Positions 42,474 to 51,047 of a DNA stretch of 64,000 nucleotides are shown here, in pieces. The stretch is from Streptomyces candidus (GTDB taxonomy: Bacteria > Actinomycetota > Actinomycetes > Streptomycetales > Streptomycetaceae). Below the pieces are notes generated by a model. The model was not told where the DNA came from and ran no database searches. It worked only from the letters and a program-made list of their open reading frames with translations. The translations under genes were made by a program, and so were the position numbers. Position 1 is the first letter of the stretch. The number at the start of each line of letters is the position of its first letter. Location: the NCBI RefSeq assembly GCF_014207445.1, contig NZ_JACHEM010000007.1, forward strand, positions 1-64,000, in the 5' to 3' direction.

Positions 42474-42884
42474 TCAGCTGTTCAGCAGTTGCGCCAGGTC
42501 CTGGTCCATGTCCAGGTACTGGTGCTCGTCGCCCGGCGGCACCAGCTCCTGGGTCTCCCGCAGGAAGCGACGCAGTTCGGAGGTGCGGATGTGCACCATC
42601 GCGACCCCCTCCGTGGCGTGGAACTCCAGCACGGTCCGCCCGTACCCGTAGGGGCGCAGCTGCACGTCACCGACACCCGACGGCTCTTCGAGCCCCCGGG
42701 CCAGCAGCTCCCGCGAGAACGTCCACACCACCTCGACGCCCTCCAGGGTGGCCGGCGGAGGGAAGACCATGCGCACGGCGAAGGGGTCCGTGCGGTCGTA
42801 GCCGAGCGTCGCGGGGACGTTCTCCAGCTGCGGTGCGGAGGAGATCAGACGGGCCTGTACGGCCTGCTCGATGACGGTGGACAA
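42474..42884 (-). CDS. SsgA-like sporulation/cell-division protein
   Basis: The 136-aa protein starts at a TTG (STVIEQAVQARLI follows, the common N-terminus of this family) with GAGAGG 8-9 nt upstream; a GTG three codons earlier overlaps that Shine-Dalgarno and is less likely. Family motifs: ATLGYDRTDPFAVRMVFPPP, VVWTFSRELLARGLEEPSGV, GDVQLRPYGYGRTVLEFHA, VPPGDEHQYLDMDQDLAQLL. SsgA-like proteins occur only in sporulating actinomycetes and guide septum placement, wall remodelling or spore separation. Which paralogue (SsgC-G type) I cannot decide. It is divergent from a secreted beta-propeller gene. Confidence 0.92.
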   Translation of the reverse strand: MSTVIEQAVQARLISSAPQLENVPATLGYDRTDPFAVRMVFPPPATLEGVEVVWTFSRELLARGLEEPSGVGDVQLRPYGYGRTVLEFHATEGVAMVHIRTSELRRFLRETQELVPPGDEHQYLDMDQDLAQLLNS

Positions 42885-43234
42885 GGCCAGCACCTCTCAA
42901 TGCTCGGTGGATGCGTCCTGCCGCCCTGTAGGACGACCGAACGCGTGAATCCGTGCCCACACAGACGGCGTGAGCTGCATCACCCGGTCCCGGTGGACGA
43001 TCCGGGGGCGGATGGGCCGGGGTGGATCCGGGAGCGGAGCACGTCGCGTCGCAGACTCCTGCGTGGTCGCACCACGGCTGATTCCCGCTGGCACCGCAGC
43101 CACACAACATCACTGGTGTCTCATGGTGCGGACCCTGTGAACTGTCGACCTCCAATCCCCCTCGAACCGGCGCACGGCGGGCGCGGCGCGGGCACCCTGG
43201 ACGCCGGCAGCCCGGTCCGCTAGCTTCCAGCGCC
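42885..43234. other. 350-nt divergent region between SsgA-like and beta-propeller genes
   Basis: No gene is supported. It contains a perfect inverted repeat CGTGGT-CGC-ACCACG at 43062-43076, roughly mid-way, which may be an operator, and the promoter of the beta-propeller gene at its right end (listed separately). Confidence 0.5.
43198..43226 (+). promoter_or_regulatory. Promoter of the beta-propeller gene
   Basis: TGGACG (43198-43203) and TAGCTT (43221-43226) are 17 nt apart, close to the vegetative consensus. RNA would start near 43233, two bases before the ATG at 43235, which fits the missing Shine-Dalgarno. Confidence 0.5.
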
Positions 43235-44359
43235 ATGAGGGGTATGGGGAACACGAGGCGAACGATGTCGGTGGGACTGAGCGGGGCGGTGATCGCCGCC
43301 GTACTCGGCGCGGGGCCGGCGGCGGCCGATCCGTCGCCGGCCGGGCCCCCCTCGGCGGACCGCCGAGCGCCCGACGGCGTGCGCACTCCGTCCGGGTGGC
43401 GGCTCAAGGACACCGGCACGACGGTACGGTTCCGGGGGCTCGCGGCGGTGAACCGGAATACCGCCTGGGTCGCGGGCTCGAAAGGCACCGTGCTGCGGAC
43501 GGCGGACGGGGGCCGCCACTGGCTGAACGTTTCGCCACCCGGTGCGGGAGAACTGGAGTTCCGGGACATCGAGGCCTTCGACGGGCGGCGGGCGGTGGTG
43601 CTCGCGATCGGCGAGGGCGAGGCGTCCCGGACGTACCGCACGGAGGACGGCGGCGAGACCTGGACGGAGACCTTCCGCAACCCCGACCCGAAGGCCTTCT
43701 ACGACTGCCTCACCTTCTTCGACAGCCGCAACGGCCTCGCGATGAGCGACCCGGTCGACGGCAGGTTCCGCATTCTGTCGACCGGCGACGGCGGCAGGTC
43801 GTGGAAAGTGCTTCCGGACAGGGGGATGCCGCAGGCCCTGCCGGGCGAGGCGGGATTCGCGGCGAGCGGGCAGTGCCTGGTCAGCAACGGGCCGCGGGAC
43901 GTGTGGCTGGCGACCGGCGGGGGAGCGCGGGGCCGGGTGCTGCACTCCGCCGACCGCGGCCGCACCTGGAAGGCGACGGAGGTGACCGTTCCGGGCGGCG
44001 ACCCGGCGCGCGGAGTCTTCGGCGTGGCCTTCCGCAACCGTACGCACGGGATCGCGGTCGGCGGCGACTACCGCGCGGGACAGGCGTCCCCGGACGCCGC
44101 GGCGCGCACCTCGGACGGGGGACGGAGCTGGCATCGCTCGACGACCCCGCCGGCGGAGTACCGGTCGGGCGTGGCGTGGCTGCCGCACAGCCGCTCCGTC
44201 GCGCTGGCGGTCGGGCCCACCGGGACGGACGTGACCCTGAACGCGGGGCGGTCGTGGCAGCGGATCGACACAGGGTCCTTCGACACGGTGTCGTGCACGA
44301 CGGACTTCGGCTGCTGGGCCTCCGGCGAAAAGGGACGCGTCGCCCGCCTGGAGTTCTGA
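43235..44359 (+). CDS. Secreted YCF48/BNR-type beta-propeller protein
   Basis: The 374-aa protein has a Sec signal peptide (RTMSVGLSGAVIAAVLGAGP, cleavage after AAA near residue 31). The mature part carries Asp-box/BNR-like repeats: VLRTADGGRHWLNV, TYRTEDGGETWTETF, ILSTGDGGRSWKVL, VLHSADRGRTWKAT, ARTSDGGRSWHRS, each ending a propeller blade. Such proteins resemble photosystem assembly factor YCF48 and sialidase propellers, but no sialidase catalytic residues are evident. Many actinobacterial genomes call them oxidoreductase without proof. Two Cys near the C-terminus (SCTTDFGCWAS) may form a disulfide closing the propeller. It probably acts as an extracellular binding scaffold. Confidence 0.85.
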   Translation: MRGMGNTRRTMSVGLSGAVIAAVLGAGPAAADPSPAGPPSADRRAPDGVRTPSGWRLKDTGTTVRFRGLAAVNRNTAWVAGSKGTVLRTADGGRHWLNVSPPGAGELEFRDIEAFDGRRAVVLAIGEGEASRTYRTEDGGETWTETFRNPDPKAFYDCLTFFDSRNGLAMSDPVDGRFRILSTGDGGRSWKVLPDRGMPQALPGEAGFAASGQCLVSNGPRDVWLATGGGARGRVLHSADRGRTWKATEVTVPGGDPARGVFGVAFRNRTHGIAVGGDYRAGQASPDAAARTSDGGRSWHRSTTPPAEYRSGVAWLPHSRSVALAVGPTGTDVTLNAGRSWQRIDTGSFDTVSCTTDFGCWASGEKGRVARLEF

Positions 44360-44360
44360 C

Positions 44361-44554
44361 CCACCCCACGCAACCACCCCACGCACCCACCCCACGCCGC
44401 CCTCCGACCGCCCTCCGTGGCTCCGTTGGGCGGCGGGGCAGTCCCCGGGGGGCGGAACGGGCGGGCAAGGGGGCGGCCCCCCGCGGAGCGTTCCGTCCCT
44501 GACCGGCGGCCCGGCGACCCGGCGTCCAGCCGCCGGGCGGCCCGGCGACCCGGC
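44361..44554. repeat. Short direct repeats in the beta-propeller / YciI gap
   Basis: CCACCCCACGC occurs three times in tandem just after the stop (about 44363-44399). A 19-bp sequence, GGCGGCCCGGCGACCCGGC, occurs exactly twice, at 44505-44523 and 44536-44554. The 254-nt gap between these convergent genes holds no gene that I can support. Confidence 0.55.
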
Positions 44555-44613
44555 ACGGAGCCCCGGAGGTTCCCCGCACCGGACCTCCCCCGCCCGGCCA
44601 CCCGCAGCGCCCT

Positions 44614-44913
44614 CTACGCCCCCACCGTCTCCCGGTAAGCCCCCAGCCCCTCGGCCACCCTCGTCGCCGCGAACTCCGTGATCCGGTACTCGCACACCCT
44701 GCCCACGGCAAAGGGATCCGAGGCCGCCACGCCCTCGATCGCCTCCCGCGAGTCCGCGACAGCGAGGATCACGCCGCCGTCCCGCGGCCGCTTCCGCCCG
44801 GAGGCCAGGAACACCCCCGCCGCGTACTGCGCGTCCACCCACGCCATGTGCTCACTCATCAGCGCATCCACCTCTGCGAGGGGCGCCGTATACGTCAACT
44901 CGAGTACGAACAT
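44614..44913 (-). CDS. YciI-like (YCII) domain protein
   Basis: The 99-aa protein is a single YCII domain of ferredoxin-like fold: FVLELTYTAPLAEVDALMSE with HMAWVDAQYAAGVFLASGRK, then the conserved Asp-Pro in EGVAASDPFAVGRVCEYRIT. The His-Asp pair is the putative active site; related proteins act as dehydrochlorinases or small-molecule lyases, but most are uncharacterised. The ATG at 44913 has no strong Shine-Dalgarno. It is divergent from endonuclease V with 62 nt between the starts. Confidence 0.85.
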   Translation of the reverse strand: MFVLELTYTAPLAEVDALMSEHMAWVDAQYAAGVFLASGRKRPRDGGVILAVADSREAIEGVAASDPFAVGRVCEYRITEFAATRVAEGLGAYRETVGA

Positions 44914-44975
44914 GATCGCCAGCGTACCCACCGCCCCAACCCGCGCGCCCCCCACTGTCAGACCCACCTCCTACA

Positions 44976-45680
44976 GTGACGTTCACGATGAAGATCACGC
45001 CAGAGAACGCCCGTGCGCTCCAGGACGAACTCCGCACCCGAGTCGTCCTGGACGAGCCCGGCCCGCCCCCGGGCACCGGTCACCTCACCGGTGTCGATGT
45101 CGCGTACGACGACGCGCGCGATCTCGTCGTGGCCGCGGCGGTCGTGCTGGACGCGGCGACGCTCGCGGTGGTGGAGGAGGCCACGGCCACCGGCCGCGTC
45201 CGGTTCCCGTACGTGCCGGGACTGCTGGCGTTCCGTGAGATCCCCACCGTGCTGGACGCCCTCGACAGGCTGACCGCAGACCCCGGCCTGGTCGTCTGCG
45301 ACGGCTACGGACGGGCCCACCCGCGCCGCTTCGGCCTCGCCAGTCACCTGGGCGTGCTGACCGGCCTGCCCACCTTCGGCGTCGCGAAGAATCCCTTCGT
45401 CTTCAGCTACGACCCGCCCGGCCCCCGGCGCGGGGACTTCTCACCGCTCATCGACGACAGCGGGAACGGCGACCGCACCGAGGTCGGCCGCGCCCTGCGC
45501 ACCCAGGACGGCGTGAAACCCGTCTTCGTGTCCGTGGGGCACCGGGTATCGCTCGACAACGCCTGCGCGCACACGCTCCGGCTGGCGTCCGCCCACCGCC
45601 AGCCGGAGACCACCCGCCGGGCGGACTCGCTCTGTCGTCGGGTGCTGGCGAACGAGAGCGAAGGAGCACCCCGGAACTGA
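44976..45680 (+). CDS. nfi: Endonuclease V (deoxyinosine 3'-endonuclease)
   Basis: The 234-aa enzyme cuts DNA next to deaminated adenine (inosine) for repair. The catalytic Asp lies in TGVDVAYDD (about residue 36), the wedge motif is FPYVPGLLAFREIP (PYIPG type), the second catalytic region is VVCDGYGRAHPRRFGLASHL (about residue 108), and the GVAKNPF Lys motif follows. The GTG at 44976 or the ATG at 44988 could be the start; neither has a clear Shine-Dalgarno. The last 20 residues are Arg-rich. Length agrees with the family (about 225 aa). Confidence 0.92.
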   Translation: MTFTMKITPENARALQDELRTRVVLDEPGPPPGTGHLTGVDVAYDDARDLVVAAAVVLDAATLAVVEEATATGRVRFPYVPGLLAFREIPTVLDALDRLTADPGLVVCDGYGRAHPRRFGLASHLGVLTGLPTFGVAKNPFVFSYDPPGPRRGDFSPLIDDSGNGDRTEVGRALRTQDGVKPVFVSVGHRVSLDNACAHTLRLASAHRQPETTRRADSLCRRVLANESEGAPRN

Positions 45681-45728
45681 GTACGCGTACGGATGTGGAA
45701 ATCGAACAGATCGGGACAGGCTGAAGAC

Positions 45729-45935
45729 ATGACCGTAAGCACGATGGGCACCGCGAGGACCCGCACCGCGCCCCCCGCCCGCACGACGCACGCCGTCCCG
45801 GAGTACTTCGAGGCCGTCACCGTCCACCGGGCGGGCCGCCGCATGGGCGTGTCCGTCCTGGCCGGTGTGCTGGCGATGTTCGGGTGGACGGGCGGCATGA
45901 TTTACACGATCTCGGGCTGGATATCCGGTTCCTGA
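45729..45935 (+). CDS. Small single-span membrane protein, 68 aa
   Basis: The protein has a Thr/Arg-rich N-terminus and one C-terminal hydrophobic stretch (VSVLAGVLAMFGWTGGMIYTI). No family is recognised. Codon use is typical of the genome, which supports it as real. It lies 48 nt after endonuclease V on the same strand and converges with the enoyl reductase-like gene. Confidence 0.6.
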   Translation: MTVSTMGTARTRTAPPARTTHAVPEYFEAVTVHRAGRRMGVSVLAGVLAMFGWTGGMIYTISGWISGS

Positions 45936-45992
45936 ACCCGCCCCGCGCAGGGCGTCCTCGCGTCCCCCGCGCCTCCGCACGCCTCGGGGCTC

Positions 45993-47174
45993 TCACGCGG
46001 AAGTCGTGGCCGCCACCCGGAACCTGATCCCCGCCGCCTGCAACCGTTCCAGCAGCGCGTCGCCCATCGCCACCGTTGGCGTCACCTGCCCCGCAGTCCC
46101 GGGCAGACTGTCGAACGCCAGGCACAGCACGGACTCGGCGAGGATCTTCGCCGTCTCGCCGTAGCCGGGATCGCCGCCCGACACCTCGGTGTACACCCTG
46201 CGTCCGCCGCCCTCGCCGACGAACCGCACGGTGAACCAGCTCCGCGCCCGGCGCGCCTCGTCCGGTCCCGACCCCGGTGCGACCAGCGACCCCAGCCGCG
46301 TGCGTGCCGCCGGGAACTGGGCCAGCGCCACCACCGAGCCCGCCGCCAGCACCCCGCCGACCGCGACGGGCAGCCACTTCACCGCCGCGTAGTGCCGGTA
46401 GCGGAAGTCGGGGCCGTACCGGTCCAGGGCCGCCGCCGACCGCTCCACCACCCGGGCGTCGATCGTCGGCAGGGGCACCGCCCACGCGCCCAGTTCACCG
46501 CTGCGGTGCGGGGAGCCGAGCGGGGCGCGTACCTTCCGCCCGCCAGCCGGGCCCGGTTCCACCGCCCGCCGTTCCCGCGCCGCGTCCCGCATCTGCTTCC
46601 CCCGCCCCATCGCTTCCAGCGCCGACGCGAAGGTCCCGCCGGAGAAGTGGGCGTTGCTGCGTACGAAACCGTCCAGCCGCAACGGCACGCCCTCCGGCAG
46701 CTGCCGTACCGTGAAGTACGCCCCCAGGTCGTGCGGCACGGAGTCAAAACCGCATGCGTGCACCAGCCGTGCCCCGCTCCCGCGGGCCACCACGTCGTAC
46801 GCCAGATACATCCGGTCCACGAACTCCGGCTCGCCCGTCAGGTCCGCGTAGTCCGTCCCCGCCTGCGCGCACGCGGCGACGAGCCCTTCGCCGTAATGGA
46901 GGTAGGGGCCGACCGTGGACGCCAGCACCCGTGTGCTGCGGGCCAGTTCCCGCAGGGAGGCGGGGTCGTCGGAGTCCGCGTGCAGCAACGGCAGCTTCGC
47001 ACAGGCGGGGTAGACCGCCGCCAGACTCTCCCGCAGCCGTTCCAGCTTGGCCGCATTGCGTCCCGCGAGAGCCCAGCGGCAGTCGTCGGGGGCGTGTTCG
47101 GCAAGGTAGCGGGCCGTGAGTTCGCCGACGAAGCCGCTCGCTCCGAAAAGCACGATGTCGTACGGACGGGTCAT
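45993..47174 (-). CDS. Trans-acting enoyl reductase / saccharopine dehydrogenase-like protein
   Basis: The 393-aa protein begins with a Rossmann site IVLFGASGFVGELTARYLAE, followed by RWALAGRNAAKLERL and ADSDDPASLRELAR. CGFDSVPHDLGAYF and SGGTFASALEAM are typical of the family that includes the mycobacterial trans-acting enoyl reductase (Rv2953 type) and saccharopine dehydrogenase-like oxidoreductases. A hydrophobic helix near residue 290 (WLPVAVGGVLAAGSVVALA) suggests membrane association. Start ATG with GGGGAGG upstream. It is divergent from the CoA-transferase gene, which implies a link to lipid metabolism. Confidence 0.85.
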   Translation of the reverse strand: MTRPYDIVLFGASGFVGELTARYLAEHAPDDCRWALAGRNAAKLERLRESLAAVYPACAKLPLLHADSDDPASLRELARSTRVLASTVGPYLHYGEGLVAACAQAGTDYADLTGEPEFVDRMYLAYDVVARGSGARLVHACGFDSVPHDLGAYFTVRQLPEGVPLRLDGFVRSNAHFSGGTFASALEAMGRGKQMRDAARERRAVEPGPAGGRKVRAPLGSPHRSGELGAWAVPLPTIDARVVERSAAALDRYGPDFRYRHYAAVKWLPVAVGGVLAAGSVVALAQFPAARTRLGSLVAPGSGPDEARRARSWFTVRFVGEGGGRRVYTEVSGGDPGYGETAKILAESVLCLAFDSLPGTAGQVTPTVAMGDALLERLQAAGIRFRVAATTSA

Positions 47175-47229
47175 GCCGTTCCTCCCCAGGTCGGGTGCAA
47201 CTCTCGAAAGCCTTCTGCGGTCAAAGGCT

Positions 47230-47241
47230 AAGCGCTTGCTT
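47230..47241. promoter_or_regulatory. Candidate lipid-regulator operator
   Basis: AAGCGCTT (47230-47237) is a perfect palindrome extended to AAGCGCTTGCTT, within the 148-nt divergent spacer between the enoyl reductase-like and CoA-transferase genes. Similar GCGCTTGCTT-type sequences are common targets of TetR regulators of beta-oxidation in actinomycetes. Confidence 0.4.
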
Positions 47242-47322
47242 GGCCAAAGGTCTTGTGCAGAGTGGAACACGTTCTTAGCATCACTGCTGTTACATCGGTT
47301 GTGTCACAGTGCTGGGGGCTTG

Positions 47323-48531
47323 ATGGCAGGGACAGCGGGCACGGACAACGAGCGTGCGCAGCCCAGAGGCGGCGAAGGCCCTCTCGCCGGGGTGCGCGTC
47401 GTGGAACTGGCGGGAATAGGGCCGGGCCCGTTCGCCGCCATGTGCCTCGCCGACCTGGGTGCCGACGTCGTACGGGTGGACCGCCCCGGAGGTTCGGCGC
47501 TTCCGGTCGACCCGGCGAAGGACCTCACCAACCGCAACAAGCGCTCCGTGCTCGTCGACCTCAAGGATCCGAGCGGACCCGCACAGGTCCTGGACCTGGT
47601 CGCACGCGCGGACATCCTCATCGAGGGCTTCCGGCCCGGAGTCGCCGAACGGCTCGGCATCGGCCCCGACGCCTGCTTCGCCCGCAACCCCGGACTGGTG
47701 TACGGGCGGATGACCGGCTGGGGACAAGAGGGACCGCTCGCCCCGCGGGCCGGCCACGACGTCTCCTACCTCGCCCTCACCGGCACCCTCGGCATGATCG
47801 GCAAACCCGACGAACCGCCGACCGTCCCCGCCAACCTGGTCGGCGACTACGCGGGAGGCTCCCTCTACCTGGTCATGGGCGTCCTCGCCGCGCTCCACCA
47901 CGCCCGCACGCCCGGCGGCACCGGCCAGGTCGTGGACGCCGCGATCGTCGACGGCGCCAGCCACCTCGCCACCATGCTGCACGCCATGCTCGCGACCGGC
48001 GGCTGGCAGGACCGGCGCGGAACGAACCTTCTCGACGGCGGCTGCCCCTTCTACGGCACCTATGAGACCTCCGACGGCCAGTACATGGCGGTGGGGGCGC
48101 TGGAGCCGCAGTTCTACGCCGAGTTCACCGCACTGCTCGGCATCGCGGACCGTGCACCCGGCCGGGGTGACCTGTCCCGCTGGGGCGAGTTGCGCGAGAC
48201 CATCGCCGCCCGCTTCAAGGAGCGGACCCGCCAGGAGTGGACGGCGGTCTTCGAGGCCTCCGACGCCTGCGTGGCCCCCGTACTGTCCATGCGCGAGGCT
48301 CCCGTCCATCCGCATCTGGCCGCCCGCAACACCTACGTCGAGCACGGCGGCATCATCCAGCCCGCACCCGCGCCGCGCTTCTCCGTGACGCAGGGTGGCA
48401 TCGCACGCGGCCCCGCCCTGCCGGGGGCGGACACCGCCCGGGTGGCCGCCGACTGGGACGTGCCGAGCCTGACGAAGAACCCCCACGCGCCGGGTCCGAA
48501 GGGGGACGACGGGCCGCGTCCGGCGAGGTGA
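47323..48531 (+). CDS. CaiB/BaiF-family CoA transferase, alpha-methylacyl-CoA racemase-like
   Basis: The 402-aa protein matches family III CoA transferases and racemases: LAGVRVVELAGIGPGPFAAM, VVRVDRPGG, NKRSVLVDLKDPSG, ADILIEGFRPGVAERLGIG, then GHDVSYLALTGTLGMIG. The racemase-specific pattern (HD after GxxAxRAGHD and YGTYETSDGQYMAVGALE) favours alpha-methylacyl-CoA racemase, which epimerises 2-methyl branched acyl-CoAs before beta-oxidation. That fits the following fad genes and the branched fatty acids of Streptomyces. It heads a row of four lipid-oxidation genes spaced 38-79 nt apart. Confidence 0.88.
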   Translation: MAGTAGTDNERAQPRGGEGPLAGVRVVELAGIGPGPFAAMCLADLGADVVRVDRPGGSALPVDPAKDLTNRNKRSVLVDLKDPSGPAQVLDLVARADILIEGFRPGVAERLGIGPDACFARNPGLVYGRMTGWGQEGPLAPRAGHDVSYLALTGTLGMIGKPDEPPTVPANLVGDYAGGSLYLVMGVLAALHHARTPGGTGQVVDAAIVDGASHLATMLHAMLATGGWQDRRGTNLLDGGCPFYGTYETSDGQYMAVGALEPQFYAEFTALLGIADRAPGRGDLSRWGELRETIAARFKERTRQEWTAVFEASDACVAPVLSMREAPVHPHLAARNTYVEHGGIIQPAPAPRFSVTQGGIARGPALPGADTARVAADWDVPSLTKNPHAPGPKGDDGPRPAR

Positions 48532-48610
48532 GCCGTACCGGGCCCCGCCCCGCACCGTCCAGACGCTACGTCGCCGCCTGCACCAACCGGTCGCATCACA
48601 GAGGGAATCG

Positions 48611-49753
48611 ATGAAACGTCAGATCTTCGCCGCCGAGCACGAAGCCTTCCGGGCGACCGTCCGCACCTTCCTCGCCAAGGAGGTCCTGCCGCACTACGAG
48701 CAGTGGGAGAAGGACGGCATCGTCAGCCGCGAGGCCTGGCGCGCGGCCGGGAAACAGGGCCTTCTCGGGCTCGCCGTCCCCGAGGAGTACGGGGGCGGCG
48801 GAAATCCGGACTTCGTCTACAGCGCCGTGCTCGCCGAGGAGTTCACCCGGGCCGGAGCCGCCGGCCTCGCGATCGGCCTGCACAACGACATCATCGGGCC
48901 GTACCTTACCGACCTCGCCACCGACGAGCAGAAGCGCCGCTGGCTGCCCGGTTTCTGCACCGGCGAGACCATCACCGCCATCGCCATGACCGAGCCCGGT
49001 GCCGGCTCCGACCTCCAGGGCATCCGCACCGCCGCTGAGGACAGGGGCGACCACTGGCTGCTGAACGGCTCGAAGACGTTCATCTCCAACGGCATCCTCG
49101 CCGACCTGGTGATCGTCGTCGCCAAGACCTCCCCGGAGGGCGGTGCGAAGGGCCTCTCCCTGCTGGTCGTCGAGCGCGGCATGGAGGGCTTCGAACGCGG
49201 CCGCAACCTCGACAAGATCGGCCAGAAGGCCCAGGACACCGCGGAACTCTTCTTCCACGACGTCAAGGTCCCCAAGAAGAACCTCCTCGGCGAGCCGAAC
49301 GGCGCCTTCATCCACCTGATGACCAACCTCGCCCAGGAACGCATGGGCATCGCGGTCGCCGGGATCGCCGCCGCCGAACACCTCCTGGAGATCACCACCC
49401 AGTACGTGAAGGAGCGCGAGGCGTTCGGCCGGCCGCTGGCCAAGCTCCAGCACATCCGGTTCGAGATCGCGGAGATGGCCACCGAGTGCGCCGTCACCCG
49501 CACGTTCCTCGACCGGTGCATCGTCGATCACAGGGACGGACAGCTCGACGCCGTCCACGCCTCGATGGCCAAGTGGTGGGCCACCGAACTCCAGAAGCGC
49601 GTCGCCGACCGCTGCCTGCAACTGCACGGCGGCTACGGCTACATGACCGAGTACCGGGTCGCCAAGGCCTTCACGGACGGCCGCATCCAGACCATCTACG
49701 GCGGCACGACCGAGATCATGAAGGAGATCATCGGCCGGTCCCTGCTCGGCTGA
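48611..49753 (+). CDS. Acyl-CoA dehydrogenase
   Basis: The 380-aa flavoenzyme makes trans-2-enoyl-CoA from acyl-CoA. Signatures are [20 protein letters not shown] (FAD and substrate loop), [11 protein letters not shown], the FAD-dimer motif [12 protein letters not shown], and the C-terminal [20 protein letters not shown] and [14 protein letters not shown]. The Glu in GGTTEIM is at the catalytic-base position. The class matches long- and medium-chain enzymes. AGAGGG precedes the ATG. It is the first step of the FadE-FadA-FadB set encoded here in order. Confidence 0.93.
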   Translation: MKRQIFAAEHEAFRATVRTFLAKEVLPHYEQWEKDGIVSREAWRAAGKQGLLGLAVPEEYGGGGNPDFVYSAVLAEEFTRAGAAGLAIGLHNDIIGPYLTDLATDEQKRRWLPGFCTGETITAIAMTEPGAGSDLQGIRTAAEDRGDHWLLNGSKTFISNGILADLVIVVAKTSPEGGAKGLSLLVVERGMEGFERGRNLDKIGQKAQDTAELFFHDVKVPKKNLLGEPNGAFIHLMTNLAQERMGIAVAGIAAAEHLLEITTQYVKEREAFGRPLAKLQHIRFEIAEMATECAVTRTFLDRCIVDHRDGQLDAVHASMAKWWATELQKRVADRCLQLHGGYGYMTEYRVAKAFTDGRIQTIYGGTTEIMKEIIGRSLLG

Positions 49754-49794
49754 CCAGCCCCCTCACCCCGCACCTTCCCCGAAAGGCAGTTGTC

Positions 49795-51009
49795 TTGAGC
49801 ACCGAAGCGTACGTGTACGACGCGATCCGCACCCCGCGCGGGCGCGGCAAGGCCAATGGCGCCCTGCACGGAACCAAGCCGATCGACCTGGTGGTCGGTC
49901 TCATCCACGAGATCACGGCCCGCTTCCCGGACCTGGACCCGGCCGCCATCGACGACATCGTTCTCGGCGTCGTCGGCCCGGTCGGCGACCAGGGCTCCGA
50001 CATCGCCCGCACCGCCGCGATCTCCGCCGGGCTCCCCGACACGGTCGCCGGCGTCCAGGAGAACCGCTTCTGTGCCTCCGGCCTGGAAGCCGTCAACCTG
50101 GCGGCGATGAAGGTCCGCTCGGGCTGGGAGGACCTCGTTCTCGCGGGCGGCGTGGAGTCCATGTCCCGGGTCCCGATGGGTTCCGACGGCGGCGCCTGGT
50201 TCAACGACCCGATGACCAACTACGAGAACGGCTTCGTCCCCCAGGGCATCGGCGCCGACCTCATCGCCACCATCGAGGGCTACACCCGCCGCGACGTCGA
50301 CGAGTACGCCGCCCTCTCCCAGGAGCGGGCCGCCACCGCCTGGAAGGACAACCGCTTCGCGCGCTCGGTCGTCCCCGTACGCGACCGCAACGGCCTGCTG
50401 ATCCTCGACCACGACGAGCACATGCGCCCCGGCACCACCGCCGACTCGCTGGCCGCCCTCAAGCCCTCCTTCGCCGCCATCGGCGAGATGGGCGGCTTCG
50501 ACGCGGTCGCGCTCCAGAAGTACCACTGGGTCGAGGCGATCGACCACGTCCACCACGCGGGCAACTCCTCCGGCATCGTCGACGGTGCGGCCCTCGTCGC
50601 CATCGGCACCAGGGAGGTCGGCGAGCGCTACGGGCTGACCCCCCGGGCCCGTATCGTCTCCGCCGCCGTCTCCGGCTCCGAGCCCACCATCATGCTCACC
50701 GGGCCGGCCCCGGCCACCCGCAAGGCGCTCGCCAAGGCCGGACTGACCATCGACGACATCGACCTCGTCGAGATCAACGAGGCGTTCGCGGGCGTCGTCC
50801 TGCGCTTCGCCAAGGACATGGGCCTCTCCCTCGACAGGATCAACGTCAACGGCGGTGCGATCGCCATGGGCCACCCGCTCGGCGCCACCGGCGCGATGAT
50901 CCTGGGCACCCTCGTCGACGAACTGGAGCGCCAGGACAAGCGTTACGGCCTCGCCACCCTGTGCGTCGGCGGCGGCATGGGCGTCGCCACCGTCGTCGAG
51001 CGCGTCTGA
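49795..51009 (+). CDS. fadA: Acetyl-CoA C-acyltransferase (thiolase)
   Basis: The 404-aa protein starts at a TTG with AAAGG 8 nt upstream, 41 nt after the dehydrogenase. The active nucleophile Cys is in [16 protein letters not shown] (about residue 89), with [27 protein letters not shown] and the second Cys [12 protein letters not shown] near the end. It carries out the last step of beta-oxidation, giving acetyl-CoA and a shortened acyl-CoA. It most likely forms the trifunctional-type complex with FadB encoded next. Confidence 0.93.
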   Translation: MSTEAYVYDAIRTPRGRGKANGALHGTKPIDLVVGLIHEITARFPDLDPAAIDDIVLGVVGPVGDQGSDIARTAAISAGLPDTVAGVQENRFCASGLEAVNLAAMKVRSGWEDLVLAGGVESMSRVPMGSDGGAWFNDPMTNYENGFVPQGIGADLIATIEGYTRRDVDEYAALSQERAATAWKDNRFARSVVPVRDRNGLLILDHDEHMRPGTTADSLAALKPSFAAIGEMGGFDAVALQKYHWVEAIDHVHHAGNSSGIVDGAALVAIGTREVGERYGLTPRARIVSAAVSGSEPTIMLTGPAPATRKALAKAGLTIDDIDLVEINEAFAGVVLRFAKDMGLSLDRINVNGGAIAMGHPLGATGAMILGTLVDELERQDKRYGLATLCVGGGMGVATVVERV

Positions 51010-51047
51010 ATCTCGTCCCGCCACCCCATTTACGGAGAAGCCAGAAC

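Noticed and set aside
49795..51009. An earlier start for the thiolase gene inside the acyl-CoA dehydrogenase gene
   Set aside because: The upstream codons belong to the dehydrogenase in another frame; the TTG at 49795 has a Shine-Dalgarno and gives the normal thiolase length.
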